Of a stretch of DNA of 64,000 nt, positions 24,311-36,300 are shown piece by piece. This DNA comes from Smittia aterrima (taxonomy: Eukaryota > Arthropoda > Insecta > Diptera > Chironomidae), in contig CP093830.1 in NCBI GenBank assembly GCA_033063855.1, forward strand, positions 16,182,854 through 16,246,853. The letters are read 5' to 3'. The notes under the pieces are model-generated. The model had not been told where the DNA came from. It did no database searches and saw only the letters and a program-made list of their open reading frames with translations. Position 1 is the first letter of the stretch; every line of letters starts with the position of its first letter. Position numbers and translations under genes: made by a program.

Positions 24311-25291
24311 ATGGCTTCAACGTCTCGTAAATGTGATGTCTGTCATTTTGGGAACGATGATGTTGATTTGTGCGGTGATTGGAAGAGTTCAAAAGGATTG
24401 AATGTTCATTACTTTTGTTTACTTTCGGCACATTCAATTCCGCAAAAAGGTAGACTTAAAAATTCTGAAACCTAATTAAAATAAAACTTAAATTGTTGTA
24501 GGAAAGGACGAAGAAGGAATTCTTGGATTTCGAATACGAGATATTCAGATGTCTCTTGCAAAGTTTAAAACAGATGAGTGCCATTTATGCGGTCTTCAAT
24601 CAGCAGCAGTAAGTTTATTTGCAAGACTTCACTTTGCGTTTGTTTAATTATGACTTTTTTTTAGGTGAAATGTGATGAGGAAGGTTGCGACCGTCAATGG
24701 CATTTTCCGTGTGGCACTCGTAATTCGTGCATTACTCAGTTCACGGGTGATTTTAAATCGTATTGCAGTCGTCATGTTCCTGATTGCAACGAAGGAAAAA
24801 TACATTCCAACGCTGAAAAGTGTCTTATCTGCTACGATTCAATGGGCGACTACCATCCAGCAAACTCAATCATCGCACCTTGTTGCCTTCAACTCAACGC
24901 ATGGAGAAAATGTTACAATCACAACAAATGCGTGATGCGGTATGTTAAAAACGCCGGTTACGCTTCAGTGTGCATCAACTGTCCGATGGAAAATACTGAT
25001 GGAGAAGTCATAATAACAAAGGACGAGTGGCAAGAAGTAATGAGAAGCAAGGGAATCTTCATCCCGATGGAAGATGCAATTTGGGAGCGTGAAGGATTGT
25101 TCAAGGATCAAGTTAAAAACAAATGCGGATTCCTAAAATGTCCAAACCGCAAATCCGGCAAAGATGTTTGGACATGCTTCGTGTGCGGCTGCTTCCCGAA
25201 GCATCTAAAGTGTGCCAAAGTTTCAACTTTCGAAGAATATTACTGCCCAAAGTGCTATGATCAATCTTTCATCACTCGAGTGCCCAAATAA
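24311..25291 (+). CDS. PHF7/G2E3-like extended-PHD finger protein
   Basis: Three exons (24311-24449, 24502-24608, 24665-25291) join in phase to give 290 residues. It opens with CDVCHFGNDDVDLCGDW and HYFCLLSAH, then CHLCGLQSAAVKCDEEGCDRQWHFPCG and YCSRHVP: an extended PHD (ePHD) as in PHF7 and G2E3. A second zinc-binding region follows (CLICYDSM, CCLQLNAWRKCYNHNKCVMRY, CINCPMEN), then a C-terminal Cys-rich PHD-like element (CGFLKCPNRKSGKDVWTCFVCG, KCYDQSF). Human PHF7 is a histone-binding ubiquitin ligase of the male germline, and Drosophila Phf7 sets male germline identity. Whether this gene is the orthologue or a paralogue I cannot tell. No HECT domain follows, so it is not full-length G2E3. 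AATAAA at 25438-25443. Confidence 0.88.
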
Positions 25292-25407
25292 GCTTCTGCT
25301 TAACAGTTTCTCACATTGTACATACCTTTCAAAAATTATTCCAATGATAAATTTAAACCTAAAATTAGTTTGAGGCATACAGATCTGCTTTGTGTATTAG
25401 ATAGTCT

Positions 25408-25443
25408 TTATTTTTTCCGATGATACTTTCTGTTGACAATAAA
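25408..25443. terminator. Overlapping opposed poly(A) signals of PHD gene and TFIIA-gamma
   Basis: The minus-strand signal TTTATT (AATAAA for TFIIA-gamma) is at 25408-25413 and the plus-strand AATAAA (for the PHD gene) at 25438-25443. Each gene's signal lies beyond the other's, so if both are used the two 3' UTRs overlap by some tens of bases. Confidence 0.6.
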
Positions 25444-25568
25444 CATTTTTCGAAGAAATATTTTTTGGTTACTTTGTGGGTGATTTTGTAATCAGATAAA
25501 TTAGGAATTAGTTGTTAGTTTCTATTGGTGTCGATCACCTAGAGAAGGAGTTAAATTCAATGAGGGGT

Positions 25569-26012
25569 TCAAGCATTTTCACTCTTCCCATCACAAGCAA
25601 CGATTTTTATTTTGTCAACTTTAGCGAACTCGTGCACTTCTCTGAATTCAACGTCATTGAGCCTAAAATGAAAGTAAATTCCTTAGATCGTGATGATTTT
25701 TCAGAAATCATCAGAAACTTACATGAGAGTCCAAACATTGTCGCAGAATCTGTAAGTGTTGAGCTTCGATGCTTTGAATGTGATGCGGGATTTAACTTTG
25801 TTGCTTAAAGCTGCATTGATTGATTTATCGAACTGAAGGAGAACTAGAAAAGCCAAAATGAATAAAATAAACATTGTTTTTTTTTTGTCTGAGAATATAA
25901 ATTTACCTTTCAATGCAAGCTGAGGTGTAATTTGGCCGTACGAGATAAGTTCATCCAACGATTCCTGTAGCGTGTTACCAAGAGTTGTGTTTCTGTAAAG
26001 TTGATAAGACAT
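25569..26012 (-). CDS. TfIIA-S: Transcription factor IIA gamma (small) subunit
   Basis: General transcription factor subunit that stabilises TBP on promoter DNA together with the alpha/beta subunit. Three minus-strand exons (26012-25907, 25843-25723, 25662-25569) give 106 residues, the normal family length. The sequence is highly conserved: starts MSYQLYRNTTLGNTLQESLD, continues ITPQLALKVLLQFDKSIN, then KASKLNTYRFCDNVWTLMLN, and ends KVDKIKIVACDGK plus a short tail. The overlapping plus-strand frame at 25512-25808 is only its shadow. It lies divergent to unkempt, 579 bp apart. Confidence 0.96.
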
Positions 26013-26591
26013 GTTGGCCTGTAGAGTTTATTTAATCTTCTGAGTTTTCAAATATTTCTGATTCAATGCGGATATTTTCTAAACTTTGGCGCTGCAATCA
26101 AATTAGTTTGAATGGAAAAACGTTAAAATTAAATATTTTTTTTTTTTGGAATTCAGAGAAAACTAAGTCAGTTAATGCAGTGAAACGAAATCTAAAGAAA
26201 TTTAAATTAATCTTCAAGTATCGAAGTAATTTCAATTCGAAGACAAAGCTTAGTGGTGAATGATAAAGGTGAAAATATCGTTTGAGAGTAGGCCATTACG
26301 TGTTAGCACTTCGGTCAGGGACGAAACCGCGAGGAAAATTCTGTAAAATGAAATCAAATTTCGAGCTTTTTATAAAAACAATCTGATTAAAACATAGCTT
26401 CTTCAGAAGAATCTAGTCTCACGTTATCAAAATAAAATTTCGCTCATTTAATTTCAGTTTTCAATAACATTATGACCTTTAACATTTGGCGTGAAAAATT
26501 TGTTTGTTGGCCGGAGTCTTAGCGTATTTACGCAGTTTGAAAAACAAGAAAAAATACAAAATCTTCTCCAAATGAAAACAAATTATTAAAA

Positions 26592-29500
26592 ATGAATCAA
26601 GAAGTTAAATTACAAACGCAAACAGAAAAACCGAATCATTACACGTAAGTTAACATTTATATCCTGCAGAATAAACTTAAACTAAGAGATTTGTGCAATT
26701 TTAGATATTTGAAGGAGTTTCGTGTCGAGCAATGCACTTCGTTTTTGCAACATAAATGTAATCAACACAAACCATTCGTCTGTTTCAATTGGCACTTTGA
26801 TAATCAGCGTCGTCGCCGGCCTGTTCGTCGAAGAGATGGAACGTTTAACTACTCTGCTGATAATTATTGTACGAAATACGACGAGACGAAAGGAAAATGT
26901 CCTGATGGAGACGAGTAAGTAAACACATAAAGGATTTGTTTATTTCGCCTTTTGAGCAACCGTGAATGGTAATGAGTGATAATTGAGTGTTTAACTATGG
27001 AAAAGCATTAAAAAAGAATTGAAAATCATAAGTTTAAGTGAAGAAAAGAAGAGAAAACGAGACAGATTGTGCAAAAATCGGAAACGCGCGAACATTACAA
27101 GAATCAAGATGGCGGTCGCTTCGGGAAATGTCCTTCAATTATGGATGAAACATCCGTGGGTGGATTGGAAGGAAAAACCCATATACGTGATGTGTTGTCA
27201 ATTCAACTTAAATGATAACGTGTGTTGTTGTGATTTAGAAATGACATCATTTCCGTTCTTGGCCTTAGGCTTCTTAGTCCCCATCAAAAGGCAAAAATTG
27301 TTATGAAATTACAGAAAACAACAAAGAACTTTTGGATCCAAAAATAATTTTCTAAGAGCGCGATTGTGTCATCATCAATAACAAAAACAAATCCTAGGGA
27401 AATTTTTCTTGAAAGTGGCATAATGATAAGAAGAGGTCGGGAATACTCGTAAGCTTCTTATTAGAGATTGAAGCGAGAAAAGTTAGCACTCTTATTGAAT
27501 AATATTGTCAATGTCAATTCCGTTTAACGAATTTTCAATATAAATATGGAAATAGGAACAAGAACTTAAATTATCAATGGCGTGAAAATAGAATGTGTTC
27601 GTATGAGTGATACAAGATAAAGCTCGATTTCTTCACAAGCGCGCCAATCGTCGCTTTGACAATGACCTTGAGAGAAGATTGTTCAGCATTAAACGGTATT
27701 CGTTTCGTTTCGTAAACAACACACATCACACAAGCCGGTCACTTTTATTTTCATTTTCGAGCTGACGCTGTTCCTGACGAATTTTTTGAGTGTGGTGAAT
27801 GTGCTCTCTACGCTGCCGGTTTGTTTTTATTTATATTGTTTCTTTCTCTATTGGCATAGATGTCCGTTCTTGCACCGAACAGCTGGTGACACTGAACGAC
27901 GTTATCACTTGAGATATTACAAGACGTGCATGTGCGTTCACGATACCGATTCACGTGGATTTTGTGTAAAGAATGGACAACATTGCGCTTTCGCGCATGG
28001 TGTGCACGATCAACGACCGCCAGTTTATGATATCAAGGAATTGGAAGCATTACAAACAGCAGAAAGTGTTGTTGAAGCGGCAAATGGTGGACCGAACATC
28101 TTAGATAAGGAACGCAACTTAATGAATGAAGATCCAAAGTGGCAAGACACAAATTACGTTTTGGCCAATTATAAGACGGAACCATGCAAAAGGCCACCGC
28201 GTTTATGCCGTCAAGGATACGCTTGTCCTCAATATCACAACAGCAAAGACAAGCGCCGCAGTCCGCGAAAATTTAAGTATCGCTCGACTCCCTGTCCAAA
28301 CGTAAAGCACGGCGAGGAGTGGGGCGAACCTGATAATTGCGAGGCTGGTGATAACTGCCAATACTGTCATACAAGAACCGAACAGCAATTCCATCCGGAA
28401 ATTTACAAATCTACCAAATGCAATGACGTTCAACAACAAGGCTATTGTCCGCGTTCGGTTTTTTGCGCATTCGCTCATGTTCAATGTGAGTTACCTTAGG
28501 CTCTTCTTCCTTATTAACTTAATCATCTAATATTTTCTTAATTAACTTAGCATATGGAGTCGGCGACGAGTTATTAAACCCGGACGCTCCGCAAGCACTC
28601 TTATCAGACATAATTTCAAATGCATTGCCGCAGCCAATGATGAAGGACGGAAAAATGAATAGCGATTTATCGGTGAGGGCTTTAAAAGTTTTTAATGACT
28701 TCCTCATAATCAATCAAATTTTTACTTCCAGTACTTCTCAAAAGTATTACAAAATGGAAGTGCCGAAAGTTCCGAATCGGCCAGTACAAGCAGTATAGGA
28801 TCCAATAATAGTTCACACAATCGCGCTCCAGGCGCTCAATTGCATCATCCAAAGTCCGTCAATAATTCTATGACGCATAACAACACGATGAATTCTATGC
28901 TAAACGGAAGCACGATGGGTAGCTTACAGTCAACAATCAACAGCAATTCAAACAATTCCAATATGCTGTCTAATCCCTTTCAAGAGTTCTCACCTGAAGT
29001 TTCTAAACAGGTTTGATTATAATTTTTTGCTTTACATAGATTGACTAGCAATTACTGATTAACTTTAGTTTCAGATTCTTCAGATTGAAAATGATCCAAT
29101 GATTAGTCCGAGGGAGAAAGAACATAGAAAACGATTTTGTTTATACGGAATTTGTAAGCATACACAAACCATTTCCATTATTTCTTTACTAACAGTTTTG
29201 TTATTTTCCAAAAGCTGCTTCGAAATACGATATTGATAACTCAATATCAGCAGGGATATCATCAAGTATACTTCACCCTCAATCGGCCCCCGTAAACATT
29301 CCAAATTCACCGTTATCGACTTCACTTGGTAAGTGAATCCACAAGCACTCTACAAATTTCGATGTTTAATTGATTTATTTCTTTCAGGATTACTTCACAG
29401 CTCAAAGCCTGTGAATATACCATCGAACAACTTCAATAGCCCATCGTCGCACCAGAACTTGTTTATGCACAACGATAACTTTATGTCAGGAAGTGCTGGC

Positions 29501-30329
29501 TCGGCTCCAAAGAACCATAATAATTCATTCCACGGCGATGGCTTGTTCTTGCATCATGCATCGCATGTGCATGACGGCTTAGGCTCAATCAGCCCTGATT
29601 TACGGTAAGTTCCATTATTTGAACTGACTTCTTTAAAAATAGTAAATAACTTTTGATTACAGAATGAATTTTGACGCCCGAATATCAGAAATGAATCATA
29701 ATAATGATCATCAGATGCTTAACAATTCAACGACTCAATCAAATAGTTTGTTTGATGGACACTTGCAACAGAAATATCCCATATCGCCTATGATAAACTC
29801 GTCTTACAATAATGCACGCGATGATGCGATGCGAAACAACTTTGAGTTATGGAAAATGGAAATGGATAGAAAAGTAAGAAATTGATTGACTTGTAATTTT
29901 GAACTTTTATTTAAAATTTATTTTAATAACAGGTTGCAGTGGCTGAGAAGCAACGTGATGAGGCATTAGGAACTGTTAAAGTCCTGAACGATTCAGTAGA
30001 AAAGATGAAGATTAGCAGTTTCAAGGCAGATGAATTACGCGGAATGCCAATTCAAAAGCTGAAGACTCTACAGGTGAGAATTTAATAAGGAAATATGTTT
30101 ATTTTTTATTAACATTCTGTGCTTTTAGTCGAAATTACGAGGCGATTTAGAAGAGGTTGACAAGATTTTATATTCGTTGACAGCCACGAAATGTATGAAG
30201 TGCGAAGAAAACAAACGCACGGTGACTCTATCTCCATGCAATCACTACGTTCTTTGTGAAGTGTGTGCTCAGACACAGAGAGAATGCCCGTATTGCCAAA
30301 CGCCGATCGAGCGGACAAACTCTACTTAA
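26592..30329 (+). CDS. unk: Unkempt, CCCH zinc-finger / RING RNA-binding protein
   Basis: RNA-binding translational regulator acting in neuronal differentiation downstream of TOR signalling. Eleven coding exons: 26592-26644, 26705-26914, 27860-28485, 28551-28672, 28732-29010, 29075-29153, 29215-29328, 29388-29604, 29663-29873, 29933-30073 and 30129-30329. All join in phase, giving 750 residues. The N-terminal half holds the CCCH clusters, from YLKEFRVEQCTSFLQHKC through CPFLHR, KTCMCVHDTDSRGFCVKNG, YKTEPCKRPPRLC and YKSTKCNDVQQQGYC. A long Asn/Ser/His-rich low-complexity middle follows (exons 5-9), then a coiled coil (VAVAEKQRDEALGTV) and a C-terminal RING (CMKCEENKRT ... CNHYVLCEVC ... CPYC). 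Intron 2 (about 945 bp) is the only long one. Confidence 0.96.
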
Positions 30330-33300
30330 AAAACTAGACATTGTCTTTCACTTCAATCATCTCAGAGATGATCGAGCCCTTTTGTGAATTTATTATTCTT
30401 ATCATTTGTTTCAAACTTTTTTTTAATTGAGATTTTCTAATGGACCTCGACTCTGCGTAAAAGAATCTCATTCAAGATGTCACAGACCTCTAAAACTTTC
30501 CACGACAAAGCTTAAATATTTGAAGAGTTAGCAAACCTTACACTTAACTGTCTCAAGCCCAAAGTTTCAATTGCAAAGTACAAAATGATTTTTCAGATGA
30601 TTTTTTTATGAACTTTCTCACGATTTAAAAATTTAAATTTTTTGTAATTTATAAAACAAAATCTTGTTTTGAGCCTGATAAAAGAAGAAATATCCTTTCA
30701 ACCAACGTAAAACAAAACGATTTTTGACTGAAACATCTAAAATCAACTTCGACGCGAGTTCTTTCTTATTTTCTAATTCATTCTATTCTATAACTTGAAG
30801 CATATTTCATCCCCCAAACTCGTCTTTGTCGCTTTTTACAAAAAGTATTGATGCGGATGCCGCAGCTATTCAATTTTTCAATTCATGTGTGTTTTCTTTG
30901 CTTAAACGGTCATCAGTGTGAAAAGTGAATAAGAAAACTATATTTAATCGTAAGAAATAATGTTGAAAGAAAAAAAAAATACTTTTGAGAATGAGAAGAA
31001 TACAACTTATATGATAGATATAGGTAGAATAACAAATTATTGTGAGCAGATAAACTATGAAATATTTAAAAATGTTTTAGCGTCACAGCGTGTGGTGACA
31101 AACGTGAATGAAGTTTCCCTTGGCTCCGCTTTTTCGCGATGAACATATTGAGCGACCTGAAACTTCAATTCTTTTAACATCGAGACGGAGCGGAGGTGAG
31201 ATAAGTTCTTTCGGGTCGAAGAAATGTTGTCACGCGCTGTCGAACTAATAATCTACAATTTACTAAATGGGCATTAAAGAAAATATTGATAACCAACCAC
31301 CCGATTTATATACCTCGTCTCATGATTTTACAAGAAAAACAAAACAAGAAAATTGAAACTGAAAATGTTTAAAATTTAAACTTTAAATCGCTCTCGCTCC
31401 TTTCAAAAAATATTTTTCTATCATCGAAAATCCTTTTCAACCTTCCCTATTTGAGTTAAGTTATTTTTCGCTAATCAATCGCCAGACAATGAATGTAGAA
31501 GCTGTTTTGTAAACTGATTTATGAATCTACCAGTGAAAAGCATACTAATTTTATCAATATTATGCATAATGAGGAGTCTTCTCCAATCCCCTCGATCCGA
31601 TTCCATTTTAAATTCAGTCAAGAATGGGAACACAAGCAGTCTAAGCTTTAGCATAGACGTTCACTTCCATACCTTGACAATCATAAGATTCAATTGATGA
31701 AATGGAATAATTCAAAATATTTATAGAATTTATGCAATTAATTTACTTAAACTATATTGAGAAGAAGCATTTGTCTCTCCTTTTGTGCGTAGATGGAAAC
31801 GCTGACGATGATGATGGAAAAAGAAACAAAATAAAAAATGTTTTATTTTTTAGGAGAAGCTTTTTTCAATAATAAATGAGATATATGAATTCAAGAAGAG
31901 AGTTAATTAAAGAAATATTAGGATTTTCAAATTGTATCAGAAAGTAAAAGAATTAAAATAAATTCCACAATAATTTGCAACTTTCTCTCCGCGTGAAGCG
32001 GATTTCAAAACGAAAGAGAATTGATGGCCCTGAAGGAACAATGAAAGACATTAGGATCACATCTCATGATGATCCGAGTGACGTGCTTGAGTGATATTTA
32101 TAAACGTGTGTGGAGTTGAGTTGACTAGCAGTTTTAATTAATTAAAAAACAAATTGGCTCAGGCCAATCAGGGAATGTTTTGATATTCATTGTGAAAACT
32201 TCTTTCATTGTGAAATATGCTGAAAGTCTCTAAAGGGGTTTGTCATATTTACTTGAGCCAATGGCCCTCCTGAGTTCTCGCTGTCCTCAAATCATTCATT
32301 CACTATGTGGAGCAATAAGTAATTAAATAAATGTGTATTTCAAAGATTTTCTTCTCTTATAGATGGCTGAAAAATGAAAATAAGAACACAATAACTGTTG
32401 AGAAACGGAGAAACAATGAATGAATTGCTTTATTGAAAAAAAATATGAAATGTATTAAATTATCAAAACAAGAAAATGGAAAAGTTTTATCAATGTTTAT
32501 CATGCAATTTGAATATATACGGAAGAAAGAAAAAAAAACATTTAGGACAACAAATTATTGATGAAGATTGGCCCTCCCCCCATAAGAACGAAACAAAAAA
32601 TAATAATAATCCTGTACTTTGTGAAACTCCTATCAACGTGTAATCGAAACAATGACAAACTGTATTAGAGAATGTAATCTTTGGCTTTGTTAAGTTATCG
32701 CAATAATCCTCCTTCAATCTTCCAACCACCCTCCCCCCAAACAATCTCATCTGCAAACAAGCATAAAGTTGATTAGTGTTTCGCTCAAGCTCCCAACCAA
32801 CATGCAAGAAAAATAAAAAATTGAAAAGCAAAGTTTAAGAAGAAGAAATATTTTAGAAGATTCCGAGAGAAAAACTAATAAGTCTTGTTGAGATACCAAA
32901 ATAATTAATATCGTTGTGAAACAGATTGAGACAATTCAAAAGAGAGAAAATTGTGTGCATTAAAATGAACATCGTAATCACCACATGGACATACAGACAC
33001 TAACACACACATTCAAAGGTACACAGATAGACCATAATCTATTTTAGACATTTATGAAAATTGCATTTTGAAGCATTCATTAAGCGAAAAAAGGAAGAGG
33101 AGACTTGAAACACAAGGAAGAGAAGAAACAAAAACTAAAATATTGACAAAATAAAATGAATGAACAAAATTTAATCTTATCTTATGTTAATCGGTTAACC
33201 TCGGAATGATTTTAGGTGTGATTAAAGCTTTCAGATTAGCTGGTAATCGTGTAAACATGAATTGATTTATGTTGAACGCAATATTCAATTTCCACTTGAA

Positions 33301-36300
33301 TGACTTTTCTTTCTCTCGCTCTCGCATCGCTTGCAACATTAAATTTTCTCTTCTTCACAAATCAACTTTTCCTGTCGGTTGCGCCACAATTCAAAGTTTA
33401 CACGAGTTCGTTAGAGCTTGAGGCTGCTGCAAGGTAAACATTCAATTGAGACGAATTACTTTCGCAATGATAATTACTAACTCAAGTAGTTGAGATTAGC
33501 ATTTGAACTGGATTTTTACACAACGACTTGTGTGTCAGATTATCCTAATTGTTTGGATTAGAAAGCAGAATGAGCTTATGTCAAGCATCGGAAAGAATAT
33601 TTTAGACATGTTCAAGAGCTTTTCGGGAATTTCGACATTTCCGACGCCCGAAAATTTCTCTTAAAATATTTTTCATTATGATTTAACCGCTCGCGCTATT
33701 TTTCGCGAGTCAAGTGCTTCGAATCACGTTTGCTTCGTAGTCTTTTGTTGTTATGCTGTTTTTCTACGCTCGCGTTTGTGTGTGATAATTTATTTCTTCT
33801 TTCACGAGCGGGCAAAAAAAAAGAAGTGAACTCGACTAAATGCGAGAGAAGGGAATACAACGTACATAAGACACAAATAGCGCTGAGTGTATAGAAACGA
33901 ATATTGTAGTCGATGAAGAAATAACTTTCTCAAAACAACAGTTTTTCTTATAAACTTTCTGTAGCGTAATGACCGATATTCTCTTCGGCTTCTCTTCGTG
34001 TTCTAGGTATTTGTCTAAGATTCATGAGAAACACTCTCGATATCAGGAGATGCTTCTGTCATTTGCTGATTCTATAATTAGCTGCTTCGTGCATATTTTC
34101 GAAATGAATTTCTTGCTGTCGCGTTCGTTTTTGTTTTCGTTGCTTTGCTGTTGACCGATCTCGAGCATTCGTAAGTTGCGTAACTTCATTTTTTTTAAAT
34201 TAATCAACAAGTTTGACTCACAAACATTTTTAACGGCCGAAAATAGAAAATCATACTCGGAATTTTTCCATCTTTAATCATTGTTTTGTTTATCTGCCGA
34301 CGAATGCGATAAGAATCGCGCCAATCAATTTGTTAAGTTTGCATTCATTTCAAAAATTGCACAATTGTAAGCTTTGTCTAAATAGCTTTGTCGTAATTAC
34401 GAGTCAATATCCTGATAACACTAAAACTTGTTGTTTTTTCGTTAAAGCTGACAACTAACTAGAGCAACGCTCAATCGAGGTCGATGCGGCGTGAAAAACC
34501 GAAGCATTTAAATGACATTCAAGGCTCTTTGATGTTTGTTTTCATTAATAATTTTACGCTTCCTCTCGTTTACTTCAAGAGATTCACGTGTTATCAGCCC
34601 CGTTCCATCAATGAGCCTCCAAAAATAAATTCGTGGCTATTTTTACAAAGAAAAAATATTCCTCGCGATATTTCCGCGAGAGTCAATTTCATTGTTTCGT
34701 TCGCCGTTGACCATAAGAATATTCAAATTAAATGAGTTGCGACTCCGAATCACCTCTTTTTCGTAGATGAGCAGACGGCAGAGGCAAGTCTCAGTTATTT
34801 GAGTGTGAATTTATTGCTCAACATTAACGAGCAAGAGGGGTTGAAGTTGTTTCATGCCCAAGTAAAAAACTTACTGTGAGACTTGTTGCAGGTTCTGAAT
34901 CAAATTTTGGATGAAAGCCTCGATGAGATATAAAAAGCAAAGTTTTAATTAAATCTCAACGCTCGAGGTCAAAGCACAAAGTGTAACTCGACTTATTATT
35001 ACTTTGGACTTTTAGTTTAATGCGATGTGTAAAGTTTTGTTCGCAAACTATGTTCACTGAGAGGGGATTTAGAAATCGGAAAAATTAATTTTAACAAAGA
35101 TTTAGCTGCTCGTTGAAAGTTATTCAACGTTCACGTAGTTTATGAACAACGTTAAGGTCATAAACGGAGCTGCAGCCTGCTTCGACTTTGTTTTTACAAT
35201 ATCTCGACAATGAGACACACAACACACCCATTTCAGTGCAACAAAGGAGAGAAGAACTAGCGGGCAATGTGCAAACACTCATTTTACTTATAAGGGATCG
35301 AATCATTCAGTCGTTCGTTGGAAGGAAAAAAAGTTTCGATCAATTAAATTCGATTTAGAAGTTTTTTCTCGTCACACTTTGAAGTTGCGCCATTTGAATC
35401 AACAAAAACAGAAACTGAAAGGAGAAATGTGAGGAGACCAACGTCACATGAACATCTGAAAAAAGACTTTCCAGTGATTGAACAGCTTTTTACTCAACGT
35501 CGTCATCCCTGAAGATCTGTTTTCTCGTATACCTGTCTGTTAATGATTTTCGCAAATATTTTGTTCGTCACGACTCTCAAAGACTTACTAACTCCAACTG
35601 TTATCCACTTTTTTTATCATTAAATGTCAGAGCTATTAAGCAATAGTATTTCTTCTGTTCTTTCTCAACTTCTGTTTGTTTCAAAATATTTTACCAACGC
35701 AAAGAAGTTTTCTTCTTTCAACTCGAGATTTAAATTCATATCAAACAACCATTTCTCCAAATCAAGAACAACATCATAAATGTTTTATCATGAGTGCTTG
35801 AACTTTACTGCCGAACGTACATAAACTGCTGAAAAGAAGTTTGGAGAAACCTGAAACAAGACTCGTCGTATTCACAAATACATTTCGAAATTTTATGATA
35901 AAAAATATTTCCGTCAAAGTTTGGCTTGTTAGCTTTGTGGCTTGAAAAAAGTTTTCTTATCTCAATTGCTTAATGCACAAGACATTAATAATAAACTTTG
36001 TTTAATTTCTCATGCATTAAACCTCAAGTGATAGAGAGCGAGTGTGTGTGCAAACGACAAGGGGAATTCCTTAGCTTTAAGATACGACAAAAACAATTCT
36101 CTAATGACGATTTTCATTTACAAGTGGTGCGCCTAATAAACGAATTTACAAGCAAGCAAGGGATCGACGTTTAAAGTGATGTAACGAGAAGAGGCAGGCG
36201 ACGTGCACGTTAACATGCTACGCTGAGACGACGACGACTCGATTCGTGGTACGAGAGGGGTTTTTAGATTGAATGAAACCGAAACGATTGAAGAGAGACG

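Noticed and set aside
27019..27306. 95-codon frame in unkempt intron 2
   Set aside because: Lies wholly within an intron supported by flanking phase; no conserved motif.
33344..33436. Open stretch ending in a GTAAAC donor-like site (reads ...VAPQFKVYTSSLELEAAA)
   Set aside because: No upstream AG acceptor or ATG in frame, and no match to a known family; probably chance.
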